Assembly: GCA_008360955.1 (NCBI GenBank)
Contig: LUCM01011238.1
Span: 405,260-469,259 of the forward strand
Reading direction: 5' to 3'
DNA length: 64,000 nucleotides
Source: Fasciolopsis buskii
Lineage: Eukaryota; Platyhelminthes; Trematoda; Plagiorchiida; Fasciolidae
Position 1 is the stretch's first letter. The number at the start of each line of letters is the position of its first letter. The position numbers and the translations under genes were made by a program. This document shows positions 11,801 through 25,226 of the stretch, one piece after another. The notes beneath the pieces were generated by a model. The model was given only the letters and a program-made list of their open reading frames with translations. It ran no database searches and was not told the DNA's origin.

Positions 11801-14800
11801 TGCTTCAGGGGTTCTCTATAATCAAATTGCTGCCGTGACCATAGAGAGGACTCGGAGTGTGACTTTGCTAAGGTATATTTTGGACCGTGATTGCACCATT
11901 TGCGATCAAACACAATAAATCGGTCTTAACGGACAAATATTAAATGAACAAAAGTTACACAAAACAATTTTTCTTGGTGCTTGTGTCTGAAAGATGCGTA
12001 GAACTGGAAGTTGAGAAGTGTAAATATTTCACTGCAGTTCACAAGCACGGCGGTCGTCCGTTATCTAACCGACCGAGGTTTCCAGACACCCAATGAGTAT
12101 GTAGTCGCAGGGCCGCATTTGAGATTTTCACAGATAATCCAGGGCGTGATATACGTGGAAAACGTTGTTTGCAAAGCCTGCCGGGTTCTCTTGGTGACAA
12201 ATTACTTTTAATGTGACATGATTAAGCATGTAATTTTCCCTTCACGTAGCCCGTATATCCGTCACATTTTATCTACTTGTGAAAAGATGGACAAAGAATA
12301 TTGCCTGACCGGAGTGAACGTAAAGTTAATTATTGGAATCGTGCAAGAGTATCTATGAGAGGATGAGGTTCTTGGTGGTACATAACCAAGGTTCGAATTC
12401 CGATACAATTGGTCACCTCCTAGCGAGATTACCCTACACAGCTACTTTCCAAGTTATGGTAATCACGCTAGTGTGGAGTAAAAATGTTCCGTGAAATCCG
12501 CGACAAATCATGAACAGCTTGTCAACCTCCGTGATCAGATGCAGTGGGTCGTAAATCAGTAGTGGATGCCTTCCTGTTATTGACTGCACGAAGAAGAATG
12601 GATGATGGAGTCATGATAGCTCTTAAAGTGTTTTATGCATCCATTAGTGAAAAACCAAAAATGAAAATCCTTGCACGTTTTCCCATATATTGTTTGTCTT
12701 GCTTTTCAAATATTGGCTGCAAAACCCAGGATAGTTGCACTATTGATGCTAACAGATTATTAACAAGATAGGGATACAAAACTATAGACCCAGTTTGATA
12801 TCCTCTACTTCACAACTACGTGGTTATTTTATTGGCAACACGGCTGAGTACCGCCTAAATGTAATCCTTTGAATTCCTCAAAAGCTCTTGACAAATTCCT
12901 TTTTCGAATCTGATAGGAAACTTTTCTACCAAACTAGTTAGAAAAGTTTATCGAAACGGATTGCAGTTCAGGACCATAATACTGGAGATAGAATGGCACT
13001 CAACCACTGACCCAAATCGTAGCTTCAATGCACCTATACCGCAGTGCTGTTTGACTGCTGAACTTTAAGATGTTTGCAGATAAAACACGAGTATTGGATT
13101 TAGCACTAACCAAGCGGTGAGTTAGAAGCATCCTGAACACAAGAATGCTATTGGAAAAGATAACGGTACATATTGTGGTTTCCCTACTGAGTACACACAA
13201 TTAGGATGTGGACTGGTTTAATCCGTAGAAAACAGTCATTAGAATTTACCTGACTCCCGTTAGAACGGTGAACTTGTGTGAGAATGGCTCGGAAAAAACA
13301 GTTTATCTGGCCGGATAAGGTCGAGGAACTGAGACTACTTCGCTATGCAGTAAATACTCAAAGCGATAAAAAGCGTATAAAGAGAACTTCCGGATCATCG
13401 GCTACTTCCATCCCCTGGATGCGCTGAACCGGTCGGATTCCTGATCAAAGGGCGAAACAACCGGAATACCGGTAAGGGGTTCCCAAAGGTTAAAGAACGC
13501 CACGTTCTACCGCGCTGTTTAGATGTTCAAGCCATTTACTCAAAAACTGGATTGGGAGAGAGTTCTCCTAGCATACCTTCCTATTTTAGCCGAAACAGCG
13601 GTTTAGTACAACGCTCAGAGAACAAACACTCGTTTTACGGATATCGAACGATGTAGAGCAGAAGTCTGACATGTTGATATTGCATTGATAAAAAACGAAT
13701 GCCCTTGAATAATCCTTTTCCCTTCTTATGTTGTATTTATTTTTCGTCATGATTTTGAAGGGACCAAGCTTGGAATCATATTTGTGCTTGCATATGTACA
13801 TATATATTTGAACGTGTGCACACTACGTAGGGTTACTGCTTAGTATGGTTTATAATTTCAAAAGCACAACTATTACTACTCAACTGTTTCTGTTGTTGAG
13901 CAAGAAAGGAAGTCTTACGCAATTGTTAAAAACTGTTAGCAAACCGTCACGTTGCAATGAACGTCAATTTTGGTTCCGTAATCGCACCCGTTACAATAAT
14001 TTTCAAACCTCAATAGGTTTTATTTTACTTTGGAAATATTTAACGTAAAATCCACGTTAAATTCCCCGTCCTTGAATCGTATATCTTCCATGCCATTTCT
14101 TGCCTGTCGTTAATGAAAGTTAAAAGTGCCCTCGCATGATGTAGACTGTCCTTTCAAAATTGGTGATCTCAGCAACCTATATTTTCAATTATTCTGCGAA
14201 GATGATTTTACAAGAGTTCCAAATTAGTTCCTCTGTCTTGTGAAGACCTTGTTAAAACACAGCTGCTTTCTATCAGTGAGGTTGGCATGTACTATGGCTA
14301 CACGCGGACTCACTGTACCAGTGTAGAGGATCTTTTAAATTCTATCAAACACCTTGTACTGAAAATCAACGATGACATCGACAGTAGACTGAATGTTTCA
14401 TAGTTTGCTGTCAAACAGTTATTAACTACGGAAAACACCACAGATTGTGCTACGACAAAGGAAATCCCCACTGGCATACACAAACATTAAGTTCACTTGC
14501 TTGTCACACACTGGATAACGCAGTCGGCGCTTCTGTACTGGTTGTATAACAATGCCCAAACCGAAGATCCATTTGAATCTAAAACCACTGCGTGATCCAA
14601 GGTTCGGACCGATCTTACTAAATGAAATCCATTTCCACTTGATCAGTCAAACGAACCAGTTTCAGCTGGATGGTGATTAGAGCAAAAGGATTGTAATGGA
14701 AGCCAGTGTTTACCTACTTCAGGCATGGTGGAAGTATCGAAATAATTTGGCCTAATTCCAATGGATCTCCATCAAATTACTGGAAAACGGCTACCAGTCG

Positions 14801-17800
14801 CGTTTAGTAAGACGAAGTTCGAAGTAATGTTTTGTCCAAAGTGAAGGCAGGCTGAAGGTGAACTGAGCTATCTGAGTTTCACTGGAAGCAGCGAGCAGCA
14901 TTGAGCACCTTTTTCATTTTTGGGTACTTTTATAATGGCTCGGACATAGGAAAAACGATTTTCTAGCATAAGTCATTTTTTGCCATCCTGTTCGTACCGA
15001 GTCCTTCTGCGTGGTTTTTGTTCCAGGTTAACAAAGCTCATACTGAATTACTTGTCCGGTCCAATAAACTCTGGAGCAAGCCTGTGAAACCTATTCAAAC
15101 CTTAAGTCACTACACTTTCTCCAGACTCAACTTGGTCTGTACTAGTGTAAGCACGATATACAACCCTGGGTGGTCCTTGGGTTTGAATGTGGAGTTTGTC
15201 TAGTAAACATGTAAACTCAAAGTTTGTCCATGATTATTTTATGCGTGAAAGCTTCCGGATTTTTTCCCCTCACCTTCGCATACCCTACGACGTCCATCGT
15301 TCCCAAAGTAATCAAAATAAGTTCCGCGAATTAGAGATTTTAACTTTGATTTAAAGGATAAACTGTTAATCACATTTTTGAACTGTGATAAGAAGAACCT
15401 CCGAAATGAAGACGAAAATTCTCCCGGTCATTTACGAGTACAGAGCAAATGAATTCGATCAAATCATTAAGAATGGCTAATTATTCAAAGATTTGTTGAT
15501 TTTCAAACAAGTGCGGTTTCGTGGAGGAGCAGGCAAGCGGCCCAAAAGTCTCCGATGAACCAGTTCAAAAATGGTGTTTTTAGTAGACATCTGGACAGTA
15601 GAACATGCAAATTAGTATTTGTATCGATTAGCCTATGGTCATATTCATACAAATTCCAAGCTTACGATGACATTCCTAGCTAAACCCATTATATAATCAG
15701 TCGGTACGTGAAAGCTGCCTCGCTGTCATTATTTGCTTACCGTCTTTCTGCAGCTAAGCTCCAATTTCGACAAATGCTTACCCATTCACCAAATATGCTG
15801 TTCTTAGTTGAACTGCGGTGTGTAATGGTTTTTGAATCACAGACTGTAAGTGGTACGACCAATGATCGATAATTTACCATGAAGTACTTACATTTGCATG
15901 ATTTCAGAATTAGTGCCAATCAAAATAAGATGAAGACGGAGAGCGAGAGGAGGATGCAGCCATAGTGAAGAACAAAAATTATGGCCTATTCTTTTCGTTT
16001 TGCTTTGTTTAAAATTTGTGCTCTCATAGAAGGGAGATGGATGGGTTTGGCAGTGGTTGTGTACACAACAAAAGAAGAAGAATTTATAAAAGAATGAATG
16101 CAATCGTCTAGATTTAGAATTTGACTTTGAGAGCTATTATGGCAGGTTGCTCAGGCCAGTTGATGCTCTTCTGCTATGGATCAACAACCGTAGTCTTTAG
16201 CCATTTGAAGTTAGACCCGCAATGCATCGGGAAGAAGCTTGGAGACTTTAACCTACTTGAGACGGTAATTGGGTGACCACTTCATACGCCATTTGAATAA
16301 GGCCACACTTCGATGAAGAATATATGTTCATCACGGACAGCTAGTGAACAGGACTTCCTCGGTATGGGTTGGTAAAAGCACACAGTGATTCTGAAGCATT
16401 TTGAAAGGCTTTCTATTGAGTAGCGAACTCGGTGTTTGAGACACCCACCCAGGATGATGCTGAATATTTAAAGAAAGCCGGTGTTCATGGCGAAAAAAAT
16501 TAATATTCATTCATTCATTCATATTTTATGTATCGATCTAATGGATGAAGTATAAACTATGGCCTCTAAGGCCCACTAAACGGGTAGAAGTACCGAAAAC
16601 CGTGATCCAAAGACATACGGCGGGACAGAAACAAGGTTTCATTAGGTCAGGGTTGATAATCAACCGGACGACAGCGCGTTACCATCTACTATCAGAGTAA
16701 CCGGTGGATGTGGACTTTGAACCTTTTATCCTTTTGGTGGCATTTGCTCAACCCACTTGACCTCTGTCGGTCGCCTTACTTCTCCATTTCAGGGATATCG
16801 ATTTGTCTCAAAGACGGGTAAAATATCACTTTTTTAACAACAATTATTGTTTATTAATATAATGGGAATTGACTAAACCAATACCTTTGACGAGCCATTA
16901 ATTTATTTAAGTCAATAGATACCACTGAGTCAAAGAGCATATGTATATGTAATGAACAAAAATTGAAGGCTTAAGGTGAATTGCCAAATGTTTATTGTGA
17001 CATTTTGATCCAAGCTAGGACTCGTCATCGAACGTGAGTCACTTCGTGAATGGGGTAGGTAGTTGCAAATGTTTTGGTTTGCTGTAGCTTTGTCCGTTTC
17101 TCCATCCTTCGGTACCCGTCTTGCTTGGTTTTGCCGGAGTGAAGCAATACCCATCAATTTCAGCTTGTCATTCAAACGACTTGGTCGTATAGAGCTTCTC
17201 GAAGATCAAACGGTTCCCTTTTTCTTGTCTGGGCAAAGACCTTTGCGTTATCGATCTTGACCTTGTAGCCTGCCTGTGCGCGACGGTCCCGAATACGGGA
17301 ACGTGAGTCAGCCGTCGTAGGACCAGTTCGTGTTCTTATAGAGAGTGTGTAATTCTTTGTTTGCTTTATCAGACACTCAGGAGCCTCTGATGTCCCCCGG
17401 TATATATGGTAGCCCAACAATTTTTCTTGTTACTCTTCTCTTTTACTTTCTAGTTTACCGGAGTACAAGCGTCGATGAAGTACTTTGGATACCCGTTTGC
17501 AATGAACAAGTTGAAAATTCTGTCTTCCTGGTTTCCATGGTTCTGTTGTGCTGCCGTATGTGCTCGCTCGACGGAATAAGGTACGCGAGCAGCTCCTTAG
17601 GCGGCATTCTGGGTGGTTGCTGTTGTCATTCAACGTGAGGTCGTTTGTTGTCAGTTTTCGGAAGAATGTCGTTTTCATACTACCGTCCTCTTGCTCGACA
17701 TTGTGAATACCCTAAAACGGTAGTTTTTGTTACTCATCCTTCTTCCCATGTGAATTTTATTTCCAGCACTGATGTGTCTAGGTGCTTGCGGGGTTCACTG

Positions 17801-20800
17801 AACTTGGCAATATTCAAGGACTACAAACGTCTCTTCCACGTGGTTGGTTTGCAGATGAAGCAGCAGAGTTTCGGAAGCTTTAGCTTCAAGTTACTTTATG
17901 ACTGCATTTTCTGGGAGGCCTGAGTGGAGCAATTCCGTCGGTGTTCTCTCTATTTCTCTGTATTTTTCTCCGTCGAATTGCAGTTACGTTTCCAAGCATG
18001 AATCGACTAAACTCATTTTGACCTTCATTGGAAATTGGGTCTTATCTGGTAGTTCAGGATAATTTTCTGTCCTTTGTCGGCTTGATTCCGGTGCATTCTC
18101 TCTCGAGAGGTTCGTCACACCAAACGAAACCATCATTTCCTGTGTTAGTTTTGCAATATTTGATTTGGTTCAGAAAGGAAATCGAGCTTTTATTGCTGTT
18201 GTTAACTTTTCGCAGCAGAGGACGGACGCAGAAGATGGAAGGGCTACTTGGTTAATCGGTATTTTGAGGATGCTGTCAACGCGAGAGTTGGCCACAGTTG
18301 AATTTGTGTCTTGTGTACCTTGGAACTTCCGCAGAATTTTTAAGGTTGTGGCATGTACGAGATATAGAAAATATCAGCAAGTGTCGTGAAGTTGATGAAC
18401 TTTTCCAATATTATGCCTCTTAGCAGGCTATAATAAGGATAGTAAAACATGGGCTACTTTAATTTTCAAGGTATACTTGTTTGAACGTGAGAAATGAAAT
18501 CCTAATGGAGCATGAAAATCTCGAAAGTACTTATTTGGGTTTTAGGATTTATCCTGGATTGTATTCATGAGTGGTAACAAGCTTGCAACAATTAATTTAT
18601 CGAGTGCTCTACCCATGTTTTCGCCGGTATTTATGGACTGAAGATAATAATTTGTTAATCGGGGTACTCAACGTTAGCTGGGCTCTAATGATCGTAGCCG
18701 ATCGCGAATGGGTAAACTTTCGTATAGGAAGGATCTGCATTCATGTAAAAGATGACCTCGTGGCAAAGTCGTCCAGGCGTGGTGCGCTATTCGCTTGCGT
18801 TGTTGTTGTGACAGTAAAGCAGTGAAATGTGTTGGTATCACAACGCAGAGGGTAATAAACTGATTTTAAAACTAGTAATTTTAAACGTTTCTGTTTAAGC
18901 AACTCCAGCATTTTAAACTACACAAAGTCACAGTTTCCATAATATTAAGCAGACAAACTATGCGAGGGCCATGTCCGTCATGGGCGAATTAACCACATAT
19001 GAAAGTTACCATTGAAATATGCATGTTCACGCTAACATTTTACGACGGAATTTTCTTCTGTAACCATGAGCAGACTAGTACGGATATTTCTTATGCTATT
19101 CTTCAGAACAAAATTTCGGCACTCGGAATGTCAACGGAAGTAAAGTATAGCATCCTAATGCGGGAATATAATCATGCTAATGAGTAGTAGGAAATGTTGA
19201 GCAACTTAGTCTGGCCACCATCAAGTTTTTCAGCGATGTACGGCATGGGTTCAACTTCAAAACGCCTACAAGTTGGACATTTCTGAGAATAAATTATCTA
19301 GATCTTTGTCGTACCTTTTCATTCCCGTCCAGGGCGTTTAGCTCTGCATGAATAAAACGAGGAAAGCCCAACAAACCGATCCAAGCAGAATGCACTGCGA
19401 ATAGAGAGCCTGATTCATGATCCGGTCCAAAATACATTTCCTGTCCTGAGAAGATAATTCAATGAACTACCCAATCAGTGGATAGTAAGGTAGGAATTTG
19501 GAAATTTTCGGCGAATGAGGATTATTGAAGGCCATATCAAAATGACCAAGCACTATTGAATGATTGTGGTGGACCGACTGATTGCCATTGTTTACTGATA
19601 TTGGTGTTCTAGTAGTAAGTACGTCAGATAGTGAATAAACCTCACTTAACTCCTCGTTGGCGGTTGGTAATGCGTCATGGTTAATATATACATATGGTGG
19701 CTGAAGTGGGATATCGACTAAATTTGTAGCCTATTTACTCGCTAGCTAACATCAAAGTTTACGGATCATGGCCGAAACGATGGGTAGAAGGAGCTCAAAT
19801 TTAAGTACTGATTTAATTGAAGTGTTACCTGTTAAATCGGAAAGTATTCATGTGATATTTGTTGAATGGGTTTCAGCCATACCTGTACATGTTTATCGCA
19901 TGAAAATTTGCGAACAGGCTTATGGTGCTTTCTACACACTAGAGTAAGACAGGGGCATCCTTCATAGAAATCTTGGCAGCTGTACTTTTATCCTAACGTG
20001 AAACGAAATCTCAAACGGGACGTGAAACATCAATGCATCACATACATTTACATCACATTACATGAAAATGTTTTTGGGATGTAGGTTATAATTCCGGCTG
20101 TGGTCCCAAACTAAGGGTTAACCACTTCACTTCACAACGCGTTTGATCATTTTATTCATTCACTTAATGGTTCATGTAGTTTTGCAAACAAACAAAAACC
20201 AAATCATTTTTTTTAATTTTGAAAGGAGTTTGTCGTAAGGAACACGGATAAAAATCACAGAAAATTGACGATAAGTTCTAAGTGGTTAGTGCAGACTGTC
20301 GGCAATGAAGAGGAGAAAGTGACTCTCACTTTGACTGCACTATTGATAACACCGTAAAAAACTGACGTAGAGTAGGAAATTCCCTCAGTTCACCGCGACT
20401 GACATTCTCCTCACTGTCTCACCATATCTCACCATTTTCCTGGGATGAAAGTTGACAATCCATTTAAAAATGTTAAAGTGCAATCCGTTTCTCAAATTTG
20501 CATTCCGTAAGCAAAGCATATACATCAATAGAGTTGATGTCAAACAGTTGCCTAAGACTTAAAACTGAATAACGTCTGGATAAATTGCTAATTCTGGTTC
20601 TGAAGTGGATCAAATGTTGGTTCTGAAGCCCTTGTGAATAATACGAAAAAAATAACTATCGATTTTGCCACAGTTCGGATTAATTACTAGCTTTCCAGGA
20701 TAAGCATTTCTAGCAATCTTCTTTTATCTAATTAGCATTTCACTGGAGTCTGTCAGATTATTTACCGCCTACAGTTGTTTTCATCCCTATCTGTAAACAC

Positions 20801-23800
20801 CATGTCGTAGAAGCCGTTCCGCTCTGAATGCATGCCAAGTTAAGCGAACAAAGGAAGTTTCTACTGATATATTTTCTGAGAGATGTACAGTGGCTTGTTT
20901 TATATGACATTTTCTAACAGGTGATCATAATCGATCATTTCCATTTCCTGGAGTTTTTCTGACCTTAGTTACTACCGACACACTGAAGCCCTTAGTTTGC
21001 TTAAGCAACAGGAAAAAACAGGAGGAGAACGCATTTTGGAGAATGGCGGCAAGAGATCAATTAAAAACAAGTCTGATAATTTGCATAAATTTGAGGTGGT
21101 AACTTTCACACCCATGTTTTTATTCACACACTCCGCATTCGGATTTGCATTCATGTACAATATCGACCGAAAGAACGCCTCCTCCTGAATCTACCAAAAT
21201 CTCAGTGATTAACACTGCTGTTGTCATTCATTCCCAAAATGGTATGTCGTTGATCCTTCTTTGAAAGATGTAATACATTCACCTGCCTGGTCATGATAAC
21301 CGCCAAAACAGCTAATGTTAACTAGTAGCATTTGCTTCCATTCGTCACTCAGATAAAGACATTAACGAAGTTGAGCCACTTCCTTCGATGGACAAAAAAA
21401 CGGTTGATTCCATATTCCAAAGTTCTATTTCCACTGTTCTTGACTATGACTGGGCCAACTCAGATCGTTTGAAAGCCAACGTTCTGTACAGGACTGCCTT
21501 AATGATTAAAATTCACGTTTCTTGAATGAGTGGAACAGTATACAGATTGAAACTGGTTACGGATGTCACCTGCTAATCAGGCTTGGTGACGGTTAGTGGC
21601 TATAAATCAGTATGGGTCCTAGCTGAACCATTCAAGAAGCTCCCTATCAATCGTGAAAGATGACTGTGATATGAAATCTGGGGTTCATTTAGTCGTAGGA
21701 AACCGGTGGGTGAAACGTTATTGTTAGCTGAACGGAAAAACCTACAAAATTGAGGAATAAACGAAGTAAAACGGAGCTTCAGCCTCGTGAAGTGATATGC
21801 AAAATTGGAAAATTGTGCCCCTGGCGATTAACTGATGGAGAGTAGCACAGGCACTTGCCGCGGGCAGAAAAGAGGAGTGAAGAAAATATTTGGGAGATTA
21901 AGGATGGGCTGAGCCTGGCAAGAGAAATGCTTGAGTTCTAATTGAAACAGAGAAAAGAGATCATAAAAAAGATATACGGAATAATTGTTATAGTTCAGTG
22001 CACAAATGCTCATGAGGATGATAGATTCTCAGCCATTTTTCAAATGAGCGAACAGAAACGTCCATGCATTTAGCTGTGATAGTAGACGGAAACTTGCTGT
22101 TGTTCGGCTTGTTACCGAGGCCTGTTGTGGCTTTCTCACTTCGGTTTGTATTTTGATGAACTTGGTTACCTGAACGAACCGTTCAGATCAAATCTGAAAG
22201 TTTGAGAAGGGATACGCTTCACTCAGATAATTTACGTTTGACATGAGCAAACGTTCTTCATGTGACGTGATACGAAATAGCACTATGACTATCTTAGAAA
22301 AAAAAGCGAATGGATTATTTTCCACGCTCACATAAACTTTACTGCATTACATTACGACTTGAGGTGTAACAAAAAGGCGTGAGATGATCTTTGCAATAAT
22401 TTCATACTTAACAAGAAGAGCCTAAAATACGATGAAACAAAAGTAGCATTCCATTTTCTGGTACTAACTTTCGGGTCTTGTGTCACCTTTGCGAACAGTA
22501 GCCTTGTCTGACTAACGAAATTGCTCCAACTAATTACCATGCTGTTCTCAAATGCACTCATCAACGCCCCTGACGATTCAAACTGAGATTCTAGTGAGAA
22601 TCTAAGAGACCAGTGTACTAGTACAGGGATGCTTAGATAGGAGAGTACTGCGTACGTATACGTGACGGGGCGCAATAACGGCGAAACCGATCGTGTTTCC
22701 GGAGAAATTTGTTCATCCATCCGTATGCAAAACATGCTGCAGAGAACAAATACCAATAGATGAAAAATTGCTTATTTGAAGAGGAAAATGAAAGTTGAGG
22801 AGTTTCTCTTTCTTTTTAACCAATAAACAGGTGTTTTGTAAATGATTTCCAAACTACCACAGCGAACTGACCCCGCGTCATGAAAGATATGGTTGGCATC
22901 AATTAAGGGAGTGCGTGCCATTGTAAAATTCCTCATTCTTCAAAATGAGCGAGGGAGCTGAGGAGCACTCTTTTATTAATAGTTACGAATCCAAACTTAA
23001 TTTTCGATTTTTATTGATAGGGCTTTCGTTCTCATTCTGGGCCTATTCTGGAAGTCCGTTGTACTGGGTGCTTTGGAGAAAAATTTTAGTGAACTTAAAG
23101 AAAAGCACTGGAATGCAGCAATAGGTCACAGCAAGGAAAACTGGCTTACTGGAATGACACAAGTTTTTATTTATAGTAGTCTGTCCCGTTTCATCGGCAT
23201 AATTCATTAATTGGTTTCAATGAGTGATATTACAATTAATAATCGGCTCTCCATTTTGCGCCACGTAAAGGCTAGAGGGCGTATTTTACTTTGTTTTGTT
23301 ACTTGGTCGTTGCTTGCCGGTGTTCCTGAATCCAACTCGCCATAGGAAGAGACCAGACATAGCGCACCATCTGTCACTGACAGCAATTCAAGTGTTCGTT
23401 CTGAGTCCCGGTTCCAGATCCTAAGGTGGAATCGAGAAGTAGTGCATAACAAGGACCCAGATGAAATAGTTGTTAATGCGAGATGAAAATGAAACGATGG
23501 AGGTAGTCTTTTTAATGAGAAAAATCGCGACTGACCACGATTTTATAGTATTTGCTAAACATTCACCGAATGGGCAGCTACAGAATCTGAAGCATTCTCG
23601 TTTAGTGGATACGGAATGCTAAAGAAACTCGAGACACGAACCAATGTGATCTATGTCCCAAACGACAGGAGTTTCTTGCCTTTGCTTCGTGGCTCAGCAC
23701 GTGCGAGGATACTAATTCTGAAGGGGTAACCGAAATTGAATTTGTGATCCTCCAACGCGTTATACATTCGGCACCTAAATTATTTGAAGGCATAAATAAT

Positions 23801-25117
23801 CGGATCGAAGCTCCTATGCTGTAATTTACCCTTGTCTATTGCTCAATAGACTCTGTTATTTCTCTGATGGGAATTGAAAAACTTTGGTAATGGTCTTATA
23901 GAGAAATAATGATGAGGGTTGAAAATAACGCAGCCATCTACTTAAATATCGATTTTGCAGCACCCTCTTGGTTCTAAAATCAATAAACTTATGATGCTTT
24001 GTTTGATTGCATGACTAGATTGACCAGCGAAGTCAGACTGCCTAACTTAACGAAGAGCTTTCTATCCGCTCGTATTTAAAGGAGTAATTTTTTAATTAGA
24101 ACTATCCAAAGCATTCTGGGAGTGATACGCGATCACCTGTTGACCATGTAGACCAATCAGCAAAGACCAACGGCTTATAAAGCACCAGTGATGAAAGATC
24201 TCAATACGTTCACACCTTATGAATTAATCAGTGGGCTCAATTAAACTGTATTACTTTAAAAAACTAGCCAGATCATCCATTCATAAATGTTCAAGAGTAT
24301 TTCTCTGAGGAGGTTTCGTAATGTCTTATTTTTGACGGAGACAACCATCAGGCATTCCGTTGAAATAAAATAATTGTATTTCTTCGTGTTTCACTGTGCA
24401 ATCAGTACATCGTATAAGTTTTTACTTTTAAAACATTTAATGCTCCGAACTGGCTCAAAAGTACCTGTCGTAGTCCTCGACACCTGCAGCAAATGACTAC
24501 CAATTTTTGTCTATCAGGTAACAGTTAGAAATGAGTTATTTTTACAACAAACAGGATAAAATAAATTATAATCCTATCAAATTCGGCTTCGGATACGTAG
24601 ATCACACCTAAAGGACGGACGGATCTGTTTTCGCAGTGGGGCACAAACCAGGCCCACTTACCAATATACTACATAATGTGATTCCTCGAATATTTTTGAC
24701 AAGGTTGTAAGAATGCAGTTTATTTGTATCTGTTCTTTAGCTGTTCCAATGCTGCTGTTGCGTAGTTGAAAATACCCGTTTTTAGGAACTAAAATCGCAG
24801 ATTAAGAGTAATGGCGCTCCCGAAATTTCGAGTTGTTCTTCTGTTCATGTGGACGTGATTCGTCTTTGAATGCCGAACTATATTCCCAGTCAAATGAGAT
24901 CGCTGCTATATTTTTAACACCAATTTCGAGGAGGGCATTTTGACAGTTCCCAAGCAACTGGTGAATAATCATAGCTAGTTGGCACAGCCTACCGGAAGTC
25001 AATTTGTCTTCAGATAATCCGGTCCTGTGTGCACAACGGAACGGATGCATGTTAGAATTCTCTACCTTCTCAACGTTGTTTTTGCAGTATCGGAATGTTT
25101 TTTTGATGACCATTACT
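8890..25117. other. Long gene-free stretch
   Basis: I see no gene, RNA gene or recognisable transposon domain. Open frames are short, lack domain motifs and fit chance expectation. The longest is 131 codons at 10896-11291 (+). A short ATTC repeat lies at 16506-16522. Positions 16930-17680 are unusually open on the minus strand (two frames of about 80 codons), but I could not assign them. Confidence 0.5.
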
Positions 25118-25120
25118 AGT

Positions 25121-25226
25121 TGTGAATGATATAATGTTAATAACAGCGTTGTTAGTAGATGTAATGCGCCAACGTTTCGACTACCGTGGGTAGTCATTCT
25201 CAAGGCAAGTTTTACAGCCAAATGCT
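25121..25226. repeat. Hairpin-bearing dispersed repeat, copy 1
   Basis: It is nearly the same as the segment at 49276-49379, sharing long blocks such as GTAGATGTAATGCG and TCTCAAGGCAAGTTTTACA. It holds a perfect 7-bp hairpin at 25179-25195 (GACTACC, loop GTG, GGTAGTC) next to a GTTTCG motif. On the minus strand this reads hairpin then GAAAC, as around stem II of a hammerhead ribozyme, but the matching CTGANGA core is not intact. It is probably the end of a retroelement, perhaps Penelope-like; that assignment is inference. Confidence 0.75.

Noticed and set aside
12390..12405. GGTTCGAATTCC resembling a polymerase III B box
   Set aside because: One extra base against the consensus and no A box at the proper distance.
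16930..17678. Series of open minus-strand frames suggesting a decayed retroelement
   Set aside because: No gag, protease, RT or integrase motif could be identified in any frame. The apparent openness is not enough.
22352..22756. 134-codon minus-strand frame
   Set aside because: Within chance expectation, hydrophobic but disordered in composition, and no motif.
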